Positions 38,240 to 47,582 of a stretch of 64,000 nucleotides of DNA are shown piece by piece. Both the position numbers and the translations under genes were made by a program. The DNA is taken from NCBI GenBank assembly GCA_947452455.1, contig CANGBX010000003.1, forward strand, positions 248,001-312,000. Direction: 5' to 3'. This stretch comes from Beijerinckiaceae bacterium (lineage in GTDB: Bacteria > Pseudomonadota > Alphaproteobacteria > Rhizobiales > Beijerinckiaceae). The notes beneath the pieces were generated by a model, which saw only the letters and a list, made by a program, of their open reading frames with translations, searched no databases and had not been told where the DNA came from. Numbering within the stretch: position 1 is the first letter of the stretch; the number at the start of each line of letters is the position of its first letter.

Positions 38240-38803
38240 ATGTTCATTCAGACTGAAGCTACCCCTAATCCCGCGACCCTGAAATTTTTGCCAGGTCGCA
38301 CCGTTCTGCCCATCGGAACGCTCGAAATTCGCGATACGGATGCGGCCAAAAAATCGCCTCTGGCCAAAGCGCTTTTTGCCATTCCCGGTGTATCGACCGT
38401 GTTTTTTGGCTATGATTTTGTTTCCGTCAGCAAGTCGGACGGTGAATGGCAGCATCTGAAGCCCGCCGTTCTGGGCGCAATCATGGAGCATTTTGTCTCC
38501 GGCACGCCTTTGCTGGCCGAGGGCGAAAATAACGAAGGTTCGGAAGATGGCGAAGAATTCTTCGCTCCCGAGCATGCAGAGACGGTTGCCACCATCAAAG
38601 AATTGCTCGAAACGCGGATTCGTCCGGCGGTAGCGAGCGATGGCGGGGACATCACCTTCCGCGGCTTCCGTGATGGTGTGGTTTATCTTGCGATGAAGGG
38701 TGCCTGCTCCGGCTGCCCTTCCTCCACGGCCACGCTGAAGAGCGGAATTCAGAATCTTCTCAAGCACTTCCTGCCGGAAGTCCAATCGGTCGAGCAGCTC
38801 TGA
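38240..38803 (+). CDS. nfuA: Fe-S cluster carrier NfuA-like protein
   Basis: The 187-residue protein has an N-terminal Nfu_N domain (MFIQTEATPNPATLKFLPG) and a C-terminal NifU-like domain whose CSGCP motif (CxxC, near residue 150) binds a bridging [4Fe-4S] cluster in the dimer. It delivers clusters to target enzymes. This two-domain form is the one kept in Alphaproteobacteria and mitochondria (NFU1). The ATG at 38240 follows GAGAGAG; the open frame back to 38195 is ignored. It is followed four bases later by tsaB. Confidence 0.95.
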   Translation: MFIQTEATPNPATLKFLPGRTVLPIGTLEIRDTDAAKKSPLAKALFAIPGVSTVFFGYDFVSVSKSDGEWQHLKPAVLGAIMEHFVSGTPLLAEGENNEGSEDGEEFFAPEHAETVATIKELLETRIRPAVASDGGDITFRGFRDGVVYLAMKGACSGCPSSTATLKSGIQNLLKHFLPEVQSVEQL

Positions 38804-38807
38804 CCTC

Positions 38808-39491
38808 ATGAAACTCCTCGCCATCGATACATCTCAGGCGGCTGTTTCCGCCTGCATTATAAGAGATGACGGGGGTATTCTGGCGCGCGAGACGCTCCCC
38901 ATGGCGCGCGGCCATGCCGAAGCGCTCTTGCCGCTCTTGGAGCGCCTCTCCAAGGCGGCGGCTGTTCCTTTTTCAGGGCTTGGTCGGATTGCTGTTGTGG
39001 TTGGTCCGGGTTCTTTTACCGGGATCCGGATCGGCATTGCGGCTGCCCGCGCCATCGGTCTGGCTGCCGGTGTTCCGGTGGTCGGTGTCTCGTCTTTGGC
39101 GGCTTTTGCGGCCCCGCTAATCGGGCGGGAGGGCGCAGGCGTCATTGCGGCGGCTGTCGATGCCAAGCATGGTCAGGTTTATGTCCAGGGCTTTACGGCC
39201 AAAGGGCAGCCCTTGGCCCCGCCGCGCATCACCAATGTACGCGATGCGGTGCGGACGCTGGGGGCAGGCCCCCTCGTGTTCGCGGGCTCGGGGGCGACCA
39301 TGATGGCGATTGAGGCCTGGTCGCTTGGCGCGCAGGCCGAAGTGGCAGGCGAAACCATTACGCCGGATATTGGCTTTGTGGCCCGACTTGGCGCCCTTGC
39401 CGATCCGGCAACTGCTCCCGCCCGCCCCTATTATCTGAAACCGCCGGACGCCAAGCCGCAGGCGAATGGCGCAATTTCACGGTCTGCCTGA
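38808..39491 (+). CDS. tsaB: tRNA threonylcarbamoyladenosine biosynthesis protein TsaB
   Basis: The 227-residue ASKHA-fold protein activates TsaD in making the universal t6A37 modification of ANN-decoding tRNAs. It starts MKLLAIDTS, shows VVVGPGSFTGIRIG near residue 65 and PYYLKPPDA near the C terminus. It overlaps rimI by one base. TsaB is usually linked to rimI in bacteria, and this pair follows that pattern. TsaD and TsaE are not in the window. Confidence 0.93.
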   Translation: MKLLAIDTSQAAVSACIIRDDGGILARETLPMARGHAEALLPLLERLSKAAAVPFSGLGRIAVVVGPGSFTGIRIGIAAARAIGLAAGVPVVGVSSLAAFAAPLIGREGAGVIAAAVDAKHGQVYVQGFTAKGQPLAPPRITNVRDAVRTLGAGPLVFAGSGATMMAIEAWSLGAQAEVAGETITPDIGFVARLGALADPATAPARPYYLKPPDAKPQANGAISRSA

Positions 39492-39979
39492 TGAGGCTCT
39501 GGCCTTTTGGCTCCAAACCGCGTGAGGTCGCGGTCCGCCCCCTAGAGCCGCGCTGGTTTGCCGATTGCGCTCAACTTCATGCCCGTTTTTTTGCGCGCAG
39601 CTGGGCCATCGCTGATTTCGAGGATTTGATGCGAGACCGTCAGGTCATGGCCGACGGGGCTTTCGATGGTCCAGACAAGACCTGCTTTGGCTTTGCCGTG
39701 TCGCGACTGGTCGCTCCTGAAGCAGAATTGCTGTCAATTGCCGTGGACCCGCGCCATCAAGGGCGCGGTATTGGGCGACAATTGCTGAATGCCCATTTTA
39801 CTGGCCTCGCAGCCCATGGTGCGCGCGAGGTTTTTCTTGAGGTTGAACAGGGCAATAGCGGCGCTATTCACCTGTATGAGCAATTTGGATTTGCAAAGGT
39901 CGGCGAACGCGCTGGCTATTATCCGAAGAAAGATGGCTCCCGTGCCACAGCTCTGGTCATGCGCGCCCAGCTGAGCTGA
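39491..39979 (+). CDS. rimI: Ribosomal protein S18-alanine N-acetyltransferase RimI
   Basis: The 162-residue GNAT acetyltransferase has the acetyl-CoA pyrophosphate loop in VDPRHQGRGIGRQLL (R/QxxGxG/A type) near residue 80. FLEVEQGNSGAIHLYEQFGF follows, with the Asn and Tyr typical of RimI. RimI acetylates the N terminus of S18. Its start codon overlaps the tsaB stop. The call rests on the motif pattern plus the tsaB linkage; a different GNAT substrate cannot be excluded. Confidence 0.88.
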   Translation: MRLWPFGSKPREVAVRPLEPRWFADCAQLHARFFARSWAIADFEDLMRDRQVMADGAFDGPDKTCFGFAVSRLVAPEAELLSIAVDPRHQGRGIGRQLLNAHFTGLAAHGAREVFLEVEQGNSGAIHLYEQFGFAKVGERAGYYPKKDGSRATALVMRAQLS

Positions 39980-39980
39980 A

Positions 39981-40000
39981 GACTTTTGTTCTCAAAAGTC
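39981..40000 (+). terminator. Hairpin after rimI, possible terminator
   Basis: GACTTTTG (39981-39988) and CAAAAGTC (39993-40000) form a perfect 8-bp stem with a TTCT loop two bases after the rimI stop. The stem is AT-rich and no T-run follows, so termination would be weak. Confidence 0.4.
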
Positions 40001-40056
40001 GTGGATGGCACTAGAACGTCACAAAACTTCGCCTATCCTGCAGGGGTGGTCGAAGC

Positions 40057-41469
40057 ATGATCCTGAGCCGAGGTGAAACCCGCTTGAGTACGCCGACATC
40101 CGTTCAGACCAATAAGACTGAACGGCGAAAATTGTTCATCAAGTCCTATGGCTGCCAGATGAACGTCTATGATGCCACACGCATGGCAGACGTTCTTGCG
40201 CCGGAAGGTTACGAAGAAACAACGGATATGGCTGAAGCCGATCTGGTTGTGCTGAACACCTGCCACATTCGTGAGCGCGCTGCAGAAAAAGTTTTTTCCG
40301 AGCTTGGAAAAGTGCGCGTTTTGAAAGAAGAGCGCGCGAGCCGCGGCCTCGATATGAAAATCGCAGTGGCGGGATGTGTCGCCCAAGCTGAAGGTGCGGA
40401 AATCCTTCGGCGCCAAAAGGCTGTTGATCTTGTGGTTGGACCACAAAGCTATCATCGCTTGCCGGACATGTTGCGCAATGTTCAGAACGGTGTGCGGATC
40501 GAAACGGAATTTCCGACAGAAGATAAATTCGATCATCTGGCTGCGCCGGCACGAGCCAAAGTTGCGAGCCGGGGAATATCCTCTTTTCTGACCATTCAAG
40601 AAGGTTGCGATAAATTCTGCACTTTCTGTGTCGTGCCCTATACGAGAGGCGCGGAAACCTCGCGGCCCATTGCAAAGATCATCGATGAAGCGCGTCATCT
40701 GGTCGATGCCGGTGTGCGCGAGATCACATTGCTGGGTCAGAATGTGAATGCGTTTCATGGCCTTGATGAAAATGGCCATGTCGTTTCGCTGGCCGGATTG
40801 ACAGCAAGGCTTGCTGACATTCCGGGACTTTTGCGGGTGCGCTATATGACAAGCCATCCGAATGACATGGCGCAGGATTTGATCGATGCGCATGCGCAGC
40901 AACCCGCTTTGATGCCTTTCTTGCATCTGCCCGTTCAGTCAGGGTCAGATCGCATTTTGCATGCGATGAATCGCAAACATACAGCCAAAGAATATTGTGA
41001 TCTGATCGATCGCTTTCGTGCCGTTCGTCCTGATATTGCTTTGTCGTCGGACTTTATCGTGGGTTTTCCGGGCGAGACGGAAGAGGACTTTCAAGCCACG
41101 CTCGATTTGGTCCGACGGGTCAATTTTTCGAGCAGCTATTTCTTCAAATATTCCATGCGTCCGGGCACGCCGGGTGCGGAAATGGACGATCAGGTGCCTG
41201 AAGAAGTCAAAAGCGAGCGGCTCTATCGTTTGCAAGAACTCGTGGACGGGCAGCGTCACGCCTATAATGATGCGTCTGTCGGTAAGGTCATGCCGATTCT
41301 CTTTGAGAAGAAGGGGCGCGATCCCGGCCAGATTTCGGGTAAGTCGCCTTATCTTCAAGCCGTACAGGTTGATGGACCTGACACGTTGATTGGTTGCGTA
41401 GCGGATGTGTTGATTACGGAAGCCCTCACTAACTCGCTCAAAGGCACTCTCGTGGGAGAGGTTCGATGA
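40057..41469 (+). CDS. miaB: tRNA-2-methylthio-N6-dimethylallyladenosine synthase MiaB
   Basis: The 470-residue radical-SAM methylthiotransferase adds the ms2 group to i6A37 of tRNA. It has the N-terminal UPF0004 domain with cluster-ligating Cys in [19 protein letters not shown] and [11 protein letters not shown]. The radical-SAM cysteines are in [17 protein letters not shown] near residue 185, and a C-terminal TRAM domain follows. The ATG at 40057 has GGGG upstream; a TTG at 40084 is an alternative. It heads the miaB-ybeZ-ybeY-ybeX-lnt series conserved in Proteobacteria. Confidence 0.96.
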   Translation: MILSRGETRLSTPTSVQTNKTERRKLFIKSYGCQMNVYDATRMADVLAPEGYEETTDMAEADLVVLNTCHIRERAAEKVFSELGKVRVLKEERASRGLDMKIAVAGCVAQAEGAEILRRQKAVDLVVGPQSYHRLPDMLRNVQNGVRIETEFPTEDKFDHLAAPARAKVASRGISSFLTIQEGCDKFCTFCVVPYTRGAETSRPIAKIIDEARHLVDAGVREITLLGQNVNAFHGLDENGHVVSLAGLTARLADIPGLLRVRYMTSHPNDMAQDLIDAHAQQPALMPFLHLPVQSGSDRILHAMNRKHTAKEYCDLIDRFRAVRPDIALSSDFIVGFPGETEEDFQATLDLVRRVNFSSSYFFKYSMRPGTPGAEMDDQVPEEVKSERLYRLQELVDGQRHAYNDASVGKVMPILFEKKGRDPGQISGKSPYLQAVQVDGPDTLIGCVADVLITEALTNSLKGTLVGEVR

Positions 41470-41491
41470 GTTTCGCAGGGGAGATCATCGC

Positions 41492-42541
41492 TTGAGATCA
41501 TCCGATAAGACTGGCGTAGCTGCCCCCGAAACATCAGGTGCTGCGGATATGGCTCAGGCAGAGAAGACCGAAGTCACCATCGCCTTTGACGATAATCGTC
41601 ATGCGTCGATACTCTTCGGTCATTACGATCAGAACCTGGCCCGCTTGGAGCGTCGCCTTGGCATTTCAGCTCATGCCAATGGCAATCATGTCACTTTGAA
41701 AGGCGCGCCTGAGGCTTGTGACCAAGCGCGACGCGTTCTTGAGGCTCTCTATGCGCGCGTGAAAAAGGGCCAGGCGATTTCTCTTGGTGATGTTGATGGC
41801 GCAGTTCAAGAGGGTGTCTTGCAAGGCAATCTCTTCCCCAAGGAAGATGCTGGACGAGCCGTTTTTGAAAGCGTCAACACGCGCAAACGCGGTGGTGTGC
41901 GTGCCCGCAACGCCGCACAAGATTTGTATTTGCGCGCATTGAAGCGCAACGAGCTTGTTTTTGCAGAGGGGCCCGCAGGCACCGGCAAGACATGGCTTGC
42001 CGTTGGCCATGCGGTTTCGTTGCTCGAACAGGGCGTCGTTGAAAAGATCATCTTGTCGCGTCCGGCAGTTGAGGCGGGCGAGCGGATCGGCTTTTTGCCC
42101 GGTGATATGCGCGAAAAGGTCGACCCCTATCTGCGCCCCATCTATGATGCGCTTTATGATTTTATGGATGGCCGCATGGTCGAGCGCGGCTTGCAGACCG
42201 GTATGATTGAAGTCGCACCACTGGCATTTATGCGCGGGCGAACATTGGCATCAGCCTGCGTCCTTTTGGATGAGGCACAGAACGCTACATCCATGCAGAT
42301 GAAAATGTTTCTGACGCGTCTGGGTGAAGGATCGCGCATGATCATCACGGGTGACCCAACCCAGGTCGATTTGCCGCCCAGCCAAAAATCCGGTCTCAGC
42401 GAAGCGGTGAATTTGTTGTCTCATCTTGAAGGCATTGGTCATGTACGCTTCCGCGATGCGGATGTGGTGCGCCATGATCTAGTACGCCGGATTGTCAGCG
42501 CTTATGAGGCCGCACATGCCGGAGCTGCGGGGCTGAAATGA
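41492..42541 (+). CDS. ybeZ: PhoH-like ATPase YbeZ
   Basis: The 349-residue PhoH-family P-loop protein has Walker A EGPAGTGKTWLA near residue 160, LSRPAVEAGE, and Walker B CVLLDEAQNAT near 253. It is a likely RNA helicase-like partner of the YbeY endonuclease in rRNA processing and quality control. The start is taken as TTG 41492 because GGGGAG lies nine bases upstream; an ATG at 41549 is the alternative and loses only low-complexity sequence. The stop overlaps the ybeY ATG. Confidence 0.94.
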   Translation: MRSSDKTGVAAPETSGAADMAQAEKTEVTIAFDDNRHASILFGHYDQNLARLERRLGISAHANGNHVTLKGAPEACDQARRVLEALYARVKKGQAISLGDVDGAVQEGVLQGNLFPKEDAGRAVFESVNTRKRGGVRARNAAQDLYLRALKRNELVFAEGPAGTGKTWLAVGHAVSLLEQGVVEKIILSRPAVEAGERIGFLPGDMREKVDPYLRPIYDALYDFMDGRMVERGLQTGMIEVAPLAFMRGRTLASACVLLDEAQNATSMQMKMFLTRLGEGSRMIITGDPTQVDLPPSQKSGLSEAVNLLSHLEGIGHVRFRDADVVRHDLVRRIVSAYEAAHAGAAGLK

Positions 42542-43041
42542 GCCTTCAATCTGACATCAGCATTGAATGCGAGCATTGGTCAAAGCTTGCTGATTTGGAT
42601 GCATTGGTTGAGCGGGCTTTGCAGGCTGCGCGCCTGGAAGCTGGCAAGACACTTATCAACGGTGCCGAAGTGAGCCTGCTTTTTTGTGATGACGTACGCA
42701 TTCAAGAGCTCAATCGCGATTGGCGTAGCTTGGACAAGCCGACCAATGTTTTGTCTTTCCCTGCGGCACCAGTGGAGCGTCTCGCATCTGCGCCCTTGCT
42801 TGGTGACATAGCGATTGCCTTTGAAACGGTCACAAAAGAAGCATCCGATGAAGATAAGACTTTGTCAGACCATACGTCACATATGATCGTGCATGGCTTT
42901 CTCCATCTTCTGGGCTATGACCATGAAAATGAGCAAGAGGCTGAGGAAATGGAAGATCTCGAACGCCGCGCCCTCGCGCGTCTCGGGATTGCCGATCCTT
43001 ATGCGGCCAGTGAACTTGTAAATGGAAAGAAAGCATCATGA
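42538..43041 (+). CDS. ybeY: Endoribonuclease YbeY
   Basis: The 167-residue zinc metallo-endoribonuclease matures 16S rRNA 3' ends and takes part in ribosome quality control. The metal site is HGFLHLLGYDH near residue 120, the H3 motif of the family, and the conserved NVLSFPA is present near 65. It overlaps ybeZ by four bases (ATGA) upstream and ybeX by four bases downstream, so the three genes are coupled. Confidence 0.96.
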   Translation: MSLQSDISIECEHWSKLADLDALVERALQAARLEAGKTLINGAEVSLLFCDDVRIQELNRDWRSLDKPTNVLSFPAAPVERLASAPLLGDIAIAFETVTKEASDEDKTLSDHTSHMIVHGFLHLLGYDHENEQEAEEMEDLERRALARLGIADPYAASELVNGKKAS

Positions 43042-44024
43042 GCCTGCCAGACACATCCCATGGGGAAAGTCGCGCGGAGCCTCCCAGTCTGATCGAGCGC
43101 ATTCGATCTTTATTCGGGCTGAACAATCCATCTATCCGCGATGACATTGAAGATGCGCTGGAAGATCACTCGGTCGAGAGTGATTTCACACCGCAAGAGC
43201 GGACCATGCTCAAAAATGTTCTCGGTCTGCATGAATTGCGCGTGCAAGATGTGATGGTGCCTCGCGCCGATATTATCGCGGTTGGCGTTGAAGATTCCTT
43301 GGCTGATGTGCTCTCGGTTTTTCGTACCGCAGGACATTCGCGTCTTCCCGTGCATGGTGAATCTCTCGATGATCCGCGCGGCATGGTCCATATCAGAGAT
43401 TTCGTCGATTATATTGCCGCTGCTGCTGAAGATTTTTGGAAAGGCCGCAGTGCTAAAAGTGAAACCTCGACCAAGCGTGACGCGGTCATGCGGTTGCGCG
43501 GGCTTGGTGAATTGGATCTATCATTACCGCTGTCCAAAGCGGGCATTATCCGCTCCGTTCTGTTTGTGCCGCCCTCTATGCCGGCCCTCGATCTTCTCGT
43601 GAAGATGCAATCAACCCGCACGCATATGGCGCTGGTCATTGATGAATATGGCGGGACTGACGGTCTGGCTTCGATCGAAGATATTGTCGAAATGATCGTC
43701 GGCGATATCGAAGACGAGCATGATGAGGATGACAGTCCACGCATTGATGTTCAGAGCGATGGGACCTGGCTTGTTGATGCGCGCGCGAGCCTTCAAGACG
43801 TTGGCGAAGCCATAGGCTTCGATTTCATTGCAATGAGCGGTGAAGAAAAAGTCGAAACTTTGGGGGGCCTCGTTACAACTTTGGCGGGCCGCGTTTTAGC
43901 GCGTGGCGAAACATACGAAGCAGAAGAATTGCTGCGTTTCGATGTCCTCGATGCTGATCGCCGTCGTTTGAAGCGCATTCGCATCACGCTTCTCTCGCAA
44001 CCAGTTTCAGCTCAGGGCAAATAG
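43038..44024 (+). CDS. ybeX: CBS-domain protein YbeX/CorC (hemolysin-C family)
   Basis: This 328-residue cytosolic protein has two CBS domains (about residues 65-205, with VMVPRADI and MALVIDEYGGTDGL) and a C-terminal CorC/HlyC domain. The N-terminal membrane domain of the full TlyC form is absent, as is usual for YbeX. The family has been tied to Co/Mg efflux and, in E. coli, to ribosome metabolism; the linkage to ybeZ-ybeY favours the second. lnt follows 15 bases later. Confidence 0.93.
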   Translation: MSLPDTSHGESRAEPPSLIERIRSLFGLNNPSIRDDIEDALEDHSVESDFTPQERTMLKNVLGLHELRVQDVMVPRADIIAVGVEDSLADVLSVFRTAGHSRLPVHGESLDDPRGMVHIRDFVDYIAAAAEDFWKGRSAKSETSTKRDAVMRLRGLGELDLSLPLSKAGIIRSVLFVPPSMPALDLLVKMQSTRTHMALVIDEYGGTDGLASIEDIVEMIVGDIEDEHDEDDSPRIDVQSDGTWLVDARASLQDVGEAIGFDFIAMSGEEKVETLGGLVTTLAGRVLARGETYEAEELLRFDVLDADRRRLKRIRITLLSQPVSAQGK

Positions 44025-44039
44025 CCTGATCGGAGCCCC

Positions 44040-45659
44040 ATGCTGTCGCTGGTTCACGCCATTACATTGTCTTACGGCTGGCGTCGGAATGCGATTGCTT
44101 TTGGTGCGGGTGTCTCAGGTGTGCTGGCGCTCCCGCCCATTCATTTTTTCCCAGCTGCTGCTATCCCGCTGGTCATTTCAGTTTGGCTTTTGGATGGGCT
44201 TGAGCCCGCAAAGCGTCTTCATTCGTTTCGGCTTGATACATCCGCGCTGAAACAAGCAGCTTTCATCGGGTGGTGTCTCGGCTTTGGCTATTTTGTTGCA
44301 AGCCTCTGGTGGCTTGGCGCTGCCTTTCTTGTTGAGGCGGAAGAATTTGCTTGGGCCTTGCCATTTGGTGTTGCGGGGCTGCCTGCCATTCTGGCGTGTT
44401 TCACCGCATTTGGTTTTGTCCTTGCCCGCTTGTTTTGGTCGGATGGCTCTGCGCGGATTCTCGCCCTTGCCTTTGGGTTGGGCGTGAGCGAGTGGCTGCG
44501 CGGCACGCTGTTTACGGGTTTTCCCTGGAACACATTTGGCATGGCATTGGGCGGCAATCTTGTGCTGGCACAAGTCGCGAGCCTTGTTGGCTTGCATGGA
44601 CTGACTTTTCTTTCAGTTTTTATTTTTGCAAGCCCTGCTGTCTTGGCTAGCCGCGTTACGGCGCGCCGCTCATCTGCCGCGTTCGTTGGCGCTTGCGCGC
44701 TTTTTGTGGCGATCACTTTGTTTGGAAGTTTGCGTCTGTGGACCGCGCCTGACGAATATCATCCGGCTTTGCGTATTCGCATCATGCAGCCCAATGCATG
44801 GCAGGATGATAAATTCAGGCCCGAAAATAAAGAGCAGATTCTTTCCCACTATATCGCCCTGACCGCACGCAAAAGTGCTCTGGCACCAAATGGCCTTTCA
44901 GACATTACGCATGTGATCTGGCCTGAGTCGCCCTTCCCATTCATTTTGTCGCGTGATCCGGAAGCGTTATCGCGCATTGCGCAATCTTTGGGACGCAGCG
45001 TTTTAATCACCGGATCAGCCCGTGCGGAGACAATCGGCTCGGCCTATCCCGGCGAAATTCGCAAAGTCTCCTATTTCAATTCGATTCAGGTTTTGACGTC
45101 ATCGGGGATGATCACCGATACATATGACAAAGTTCATCTCGTCCCCTTCGGGGAATATTTGCCGTTCTCAGGCCTTCTCGAAAAACTTGGTCTTCGCCAA
45201 TTCGTGCATATTCCAGGCGGCTTTGAGCCGGGTATTACACGCAAGCTTTTGCAGGTTCCGGGTCTTCCACAGGCTTTTCCACTGGTCTGTTATGAAGCCA
45301 TTTTTCCGGAATCTTTGTCGCCGGATTTACGAAATTCAGCTGGTCTCATGATCAATGTGAGCAATGATGGATGGTTTGGCCCGACCTTCGGCCCCTACCA
45401 ACATTTGGCCCAGGCACGTCTGCGCAGCATTGAAAGCGGGTTGCCATTTCTGCGTGCAGCTAACACGGGAATATCAGCAATCATAGATTCTTATGGGCGC
45501 ACTATTGATCAGCTAGCTCTCGGAACGGAAGGTGTTCTGGATGCGCGCTTGCCACTCGCGATAACACCACCACTCGCGTCACGTTTTCCTTTTTTAGCGC
45601 CTTTCTCTTTGGCGCTCTTTGGCCTTCTGGTTCTCATCGGGCTTCGCTTGCGGCGTTAA
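44040..45659 (+). CDS. lnt: Apolipoprotein N-acyltransferase
   Basis: This 539-residue inner-membrane enzyme adds the third acyl chain to lipoproteins, needed for their release by Lol. About six to eight membrane helices fill residues 15-230, then comes a nitrilase-like periplasmic domain. The Glu-Lys-Cys triad is in place: Glu near 296 (WPESPFP), Lys near 364 (YDKVHLVPFGEYLPF) and Cys near 417 (LVCYEAIFPE). A last helix closes the protein. In rhizobia this gene was described as the acid-tolerance gene actA. It joins lolA in the same lipoprotein pathway. Confidence 0.96.
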   Translation: MLSLVHAITLSYGWRRNAIAFGAGVSGVLALPPIHFFPAAAIPLVISVWLLDGLEPAKRLHSFRLDTSALKQAAFIGWCLGFGYFVASLWWLGAAFLVEAEEFAWALPFGVAGLPAILACFTAFGFVLARLFWSDGSARILALAFGLGVSEWLRGTLFTGFPWNTFGMALGGNLVLAQVASLVGLHGLTFLSVFIFASPAVLASRVTARRSSAAFVGACALFVAITLFGSLRLWTAPDEYHPALRIRIMQPNAWQDDKFRPENKEQILSHYIALTARKSALAPNGLSDITHVIWPESPFPFILSRDPEALSRIAQSLGRSVLITGSARAETIGSAYPGEIRKVSYFNSIQVLTSSGMITDTYDKVHLVPFGEYLPFSGLLEKLGLRQFVHIPGGFEPGITRKLLQVPGLPQAFPLVCYEAIFPESLSPDLRNSAGLMINVSNDGWFGPTFGPYQHLAQARLRSIESGLPFLRAANTGISAIIDSYGRTIDQLALGTEGVLDARLPLAITPPLASRFPFLAPFSLALFGLLVLIGLRLRR

Positions 45660-45795
45660 GCACAAGCGTAAGTTGCTGATTGGCTCTCTTGCTCTCAGCT
45701 TTGACGAAGCGTTACAATTGCCCATTGTTTTATGAATTGCTTAAGTTTGAACGGAATGCGGCACCGTTCAGGTTTCGAGCGTGGAGACATTGCGA

Positions 45796-46230
45796 GTGAC
45801 CAAACCGCCGAATCCCATCGATCAACATGTTGGTAGCCGTGTCCGGATGCGCCGCGCCATTCTTGGCATGACGCAGGAGAAATTGGGCCTCGCGCTCGGG
45901 CTGACGTTCCAGCAAGTGCAAAAATACGAAAAAGGCACGAACCGCATCGGCGCCAGCCGGTTGCAGGCCATTGCCAAAATTCTGGATGTGCCGCCCTCTT
46001 ATTTCTTTGAGGGCACGTCCGAGATTTTGGGTGACCTGTCCGGATTTGCCGATGGCTCCCGGACCTTCGTCCCCGATCTTGTGACAACGGCCGAAGGCCT
46101 CCAGCTCAACCGAGCCTTTGCCAAAATCACTGACCCTAAAATCCGCAAAAGGCTGGTCGATCTCATCGTCCAAATCGCCGATAGCCAGTCTGACGGAATG
46201 GACGAGTCGGTTGCGGGAAGCTCTGTCTGA
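45796..46230 (+). CDS. XRE-family regulator, PhrR-like
   Basis: The 144-residue regulator has a Cro/C1 HTH at about residues 10-65 (VRMRRAILGMTQEKLGLALGL, then QQVQKYEKGTNRIGASRL) and a helical C-terminal part ending ITDPKIRKRLVDLIVQIA. I chose GTG 45796 because GGAG lies nine bases upstream; GTG 45781 would add five residues before that ribosome site. Its place after lnt and before metK matches the low-pH-responsive phrR beside actA of Sinorhizobium, as I recall it. The target is unknown. A GTTCTT/AAGAAC hairpin follows the stop. Confidence 0.85.
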   Translation: MTKPPNPIDQHVGSRVRMRRAILGMTQEKLGLALGLTFQQVQKYEKGTNRIGASRLQAIAKILDVPPSYFFEGTSEILGDLSGFADGSRTFVPDLVTTAEGLQLNRAFAKITDPKIRKRLVDLIVQIADSQSDGMDESVAGSSV

Positions 46231-46370
46231 GCGTTCTTTAAAAAGAACAAAAACTCCCGTCTGGCTTGACCTGACGAACGGCCAATGGCACAAGATTTCG
46301 CCCTAAAGAAGGGTTGAATCGGGTGGTCCGGTCAATCCTCAGCTTCTTTACGCGACCAGCGGAGATGAGT

Positions 46371-47558
46371 GTGACCAGACAGAATTATTTGTTCACCAGC
46401 GAGTCGGTTTCTGAAGGTCATCCGGACAAGGTCTGTGACCGCATTTCTGATGAAGTGGTCGACCTGTTTTTCCGTGAAGGCGCAAAAGCGGGCATCAATC
46501 CTTACGACATTCGCGTGGCTTGCGAGACGCTCGCGACGACCAATCGCGTTGTGATTGCCGGCGAAGTGCGTGGCCCCGTCTTCTCGGAAGACACGATCAT
46601 TCATCTGGCCCGTCAGGCGATCCGCGACATTGGTTATGAGCAGGACGGCTTCCATTGGGAACGCGCTAATATTGAAGTTCTGCTTCATGCGCAGTCTGTC
46701 GATATTGCACAGGGCGTCGACTCTGCAGGCAATAAGGATGAAGGCGCGGGCGACCAGGGCATTATGTTTGGTTATGCCTGCCGCGAAACGCCTGAGCTTA
46801 TGCCAGCTCCGATCTATTATTCGCATAAGATTTTGCAGCTTCTGTCCGAAGCGCGTCGCTCGGGTGTCGAAAAGCATCTCGGCCCTGATGCAAAGAGCCA
46901 GGTCACCATCCGCTATGAAAATGGCAAGCCTGTTGAAGCAACGCAGATCGTCGTGTCGCATCAGCATGTGAAGGAAGATCTGACCTCACAGCAGATTTCC
47001 GACATTGTGCGCCCGCATGTTGAAAAGGCGCTGCCGGCTGGCTGGATTACGAAGAACACCAAGTGGCACATCAATCCCACCGGCAAGTTCTACATCGGCG
47101 GGCCTGATGGCGACACGGGCCTCACGGGCCGTAAGATCATCGTTGATACTTATGGTGGCGCAGCTCCTCATGGCGGCGGCGCTTTCTCTGGTAAGGATCC
47201 GACCAAGGTCGACCGTTCGGCTGCTTATGCGGCGCGCTATCTTGCGAAGAATGTTGTGGCCGCAGGTCTCGCGGATCGTTGCAGCATTCAGCTCGCTTAT
47301 GCGATTGGCGTGGCTGAGCCGCTGTCCATTTACGCTGATCTCTATGACACGGGCAAAGTTGATCCTGACAAGCTCGAAAATGTTCTGCGCGATGTGATGA
47401 AGCTGACGCCGCGTGGCATCCGCGAGCACCTGCAGCTCAATCGCCCCATTTATGCCCGCACTTCTGCCTACGGTCACTTCGGTCGTGCACCGGATGCAGA
47501 CGGCGGCTTCTCATGGGAGAAGACAGATCTTGTCGACGCGCTGAAGAGCCGTTTCTAA
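46371..47558 (+). CDS. metK: S-adenosylmethionine synthetase
   Basis: The 395-residue enzyme makes SAM from methionine and ATP. It has the conserved [15 protein letters not shown] at the N terminus, [12 protein letters not shown] near residue 125, and the phosphate-binding [16 protein letters not shown] near 270. The start is taken as GTG 46371, six bases after GGAG, giving the family N terminus MTRQNYLF. An ATG at 46365 directly abuts the GGAG and is less likely. I looked for a SAM riboswitch in the 140-base leader and did not recognise one. A weak TTGACC -35 element lies at 46266-46271. Confidence 0.95.
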   Translation: MTRQNYLFTSESVSEGHPDKVCDRISDEVVDLFFREGAKAGINPYDIRVACETLATTNRVVIAGEVRGPVFSEDTIIHLARQAIRDIGYEQDGFHWERANIEVLLHAQSVDIAQGVDSAGNKDEGAGDQGIMFGYACRETPELMPAPIYYSHKILQLLSEARRSGVEKHLGPDAKSQVTIRYENGKPVEATQIVVSHQHVKEDLTSQQISDIVRPHVEKALPAGWITKNTKWHINPTGKFYIGGPDGDTGLTGRKIIVDTYGGAAPHGGGAFSGKDPTKVDRSAAYAARYLAKNVVAAGLADRCSIQLAYAIGVAEPLSIYADLYDTGKVDPDKLENVLRDVMKLTPRGIREHLQLNRPIYARTSAYGHFGRAPDADGGFSWEKTDLVDALKSRF

Positions 47559-47582
47559 GATCGTCTTTTAAGAGGATAAAAC

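Noticed and set aside
40033-40926. 297-codon open frame antisense to miaB
   Set aside because: The sense strand encodes all MiaB cysteine motifs; the antisense product has unnatural composition.
46231-46370. SAM riboswitch in the metK leader
   Set aside because: I compared the leader by eye with SAM-II and SAM/SAH patterns and found only unrelated short stems. A covariance-model search would settle it.
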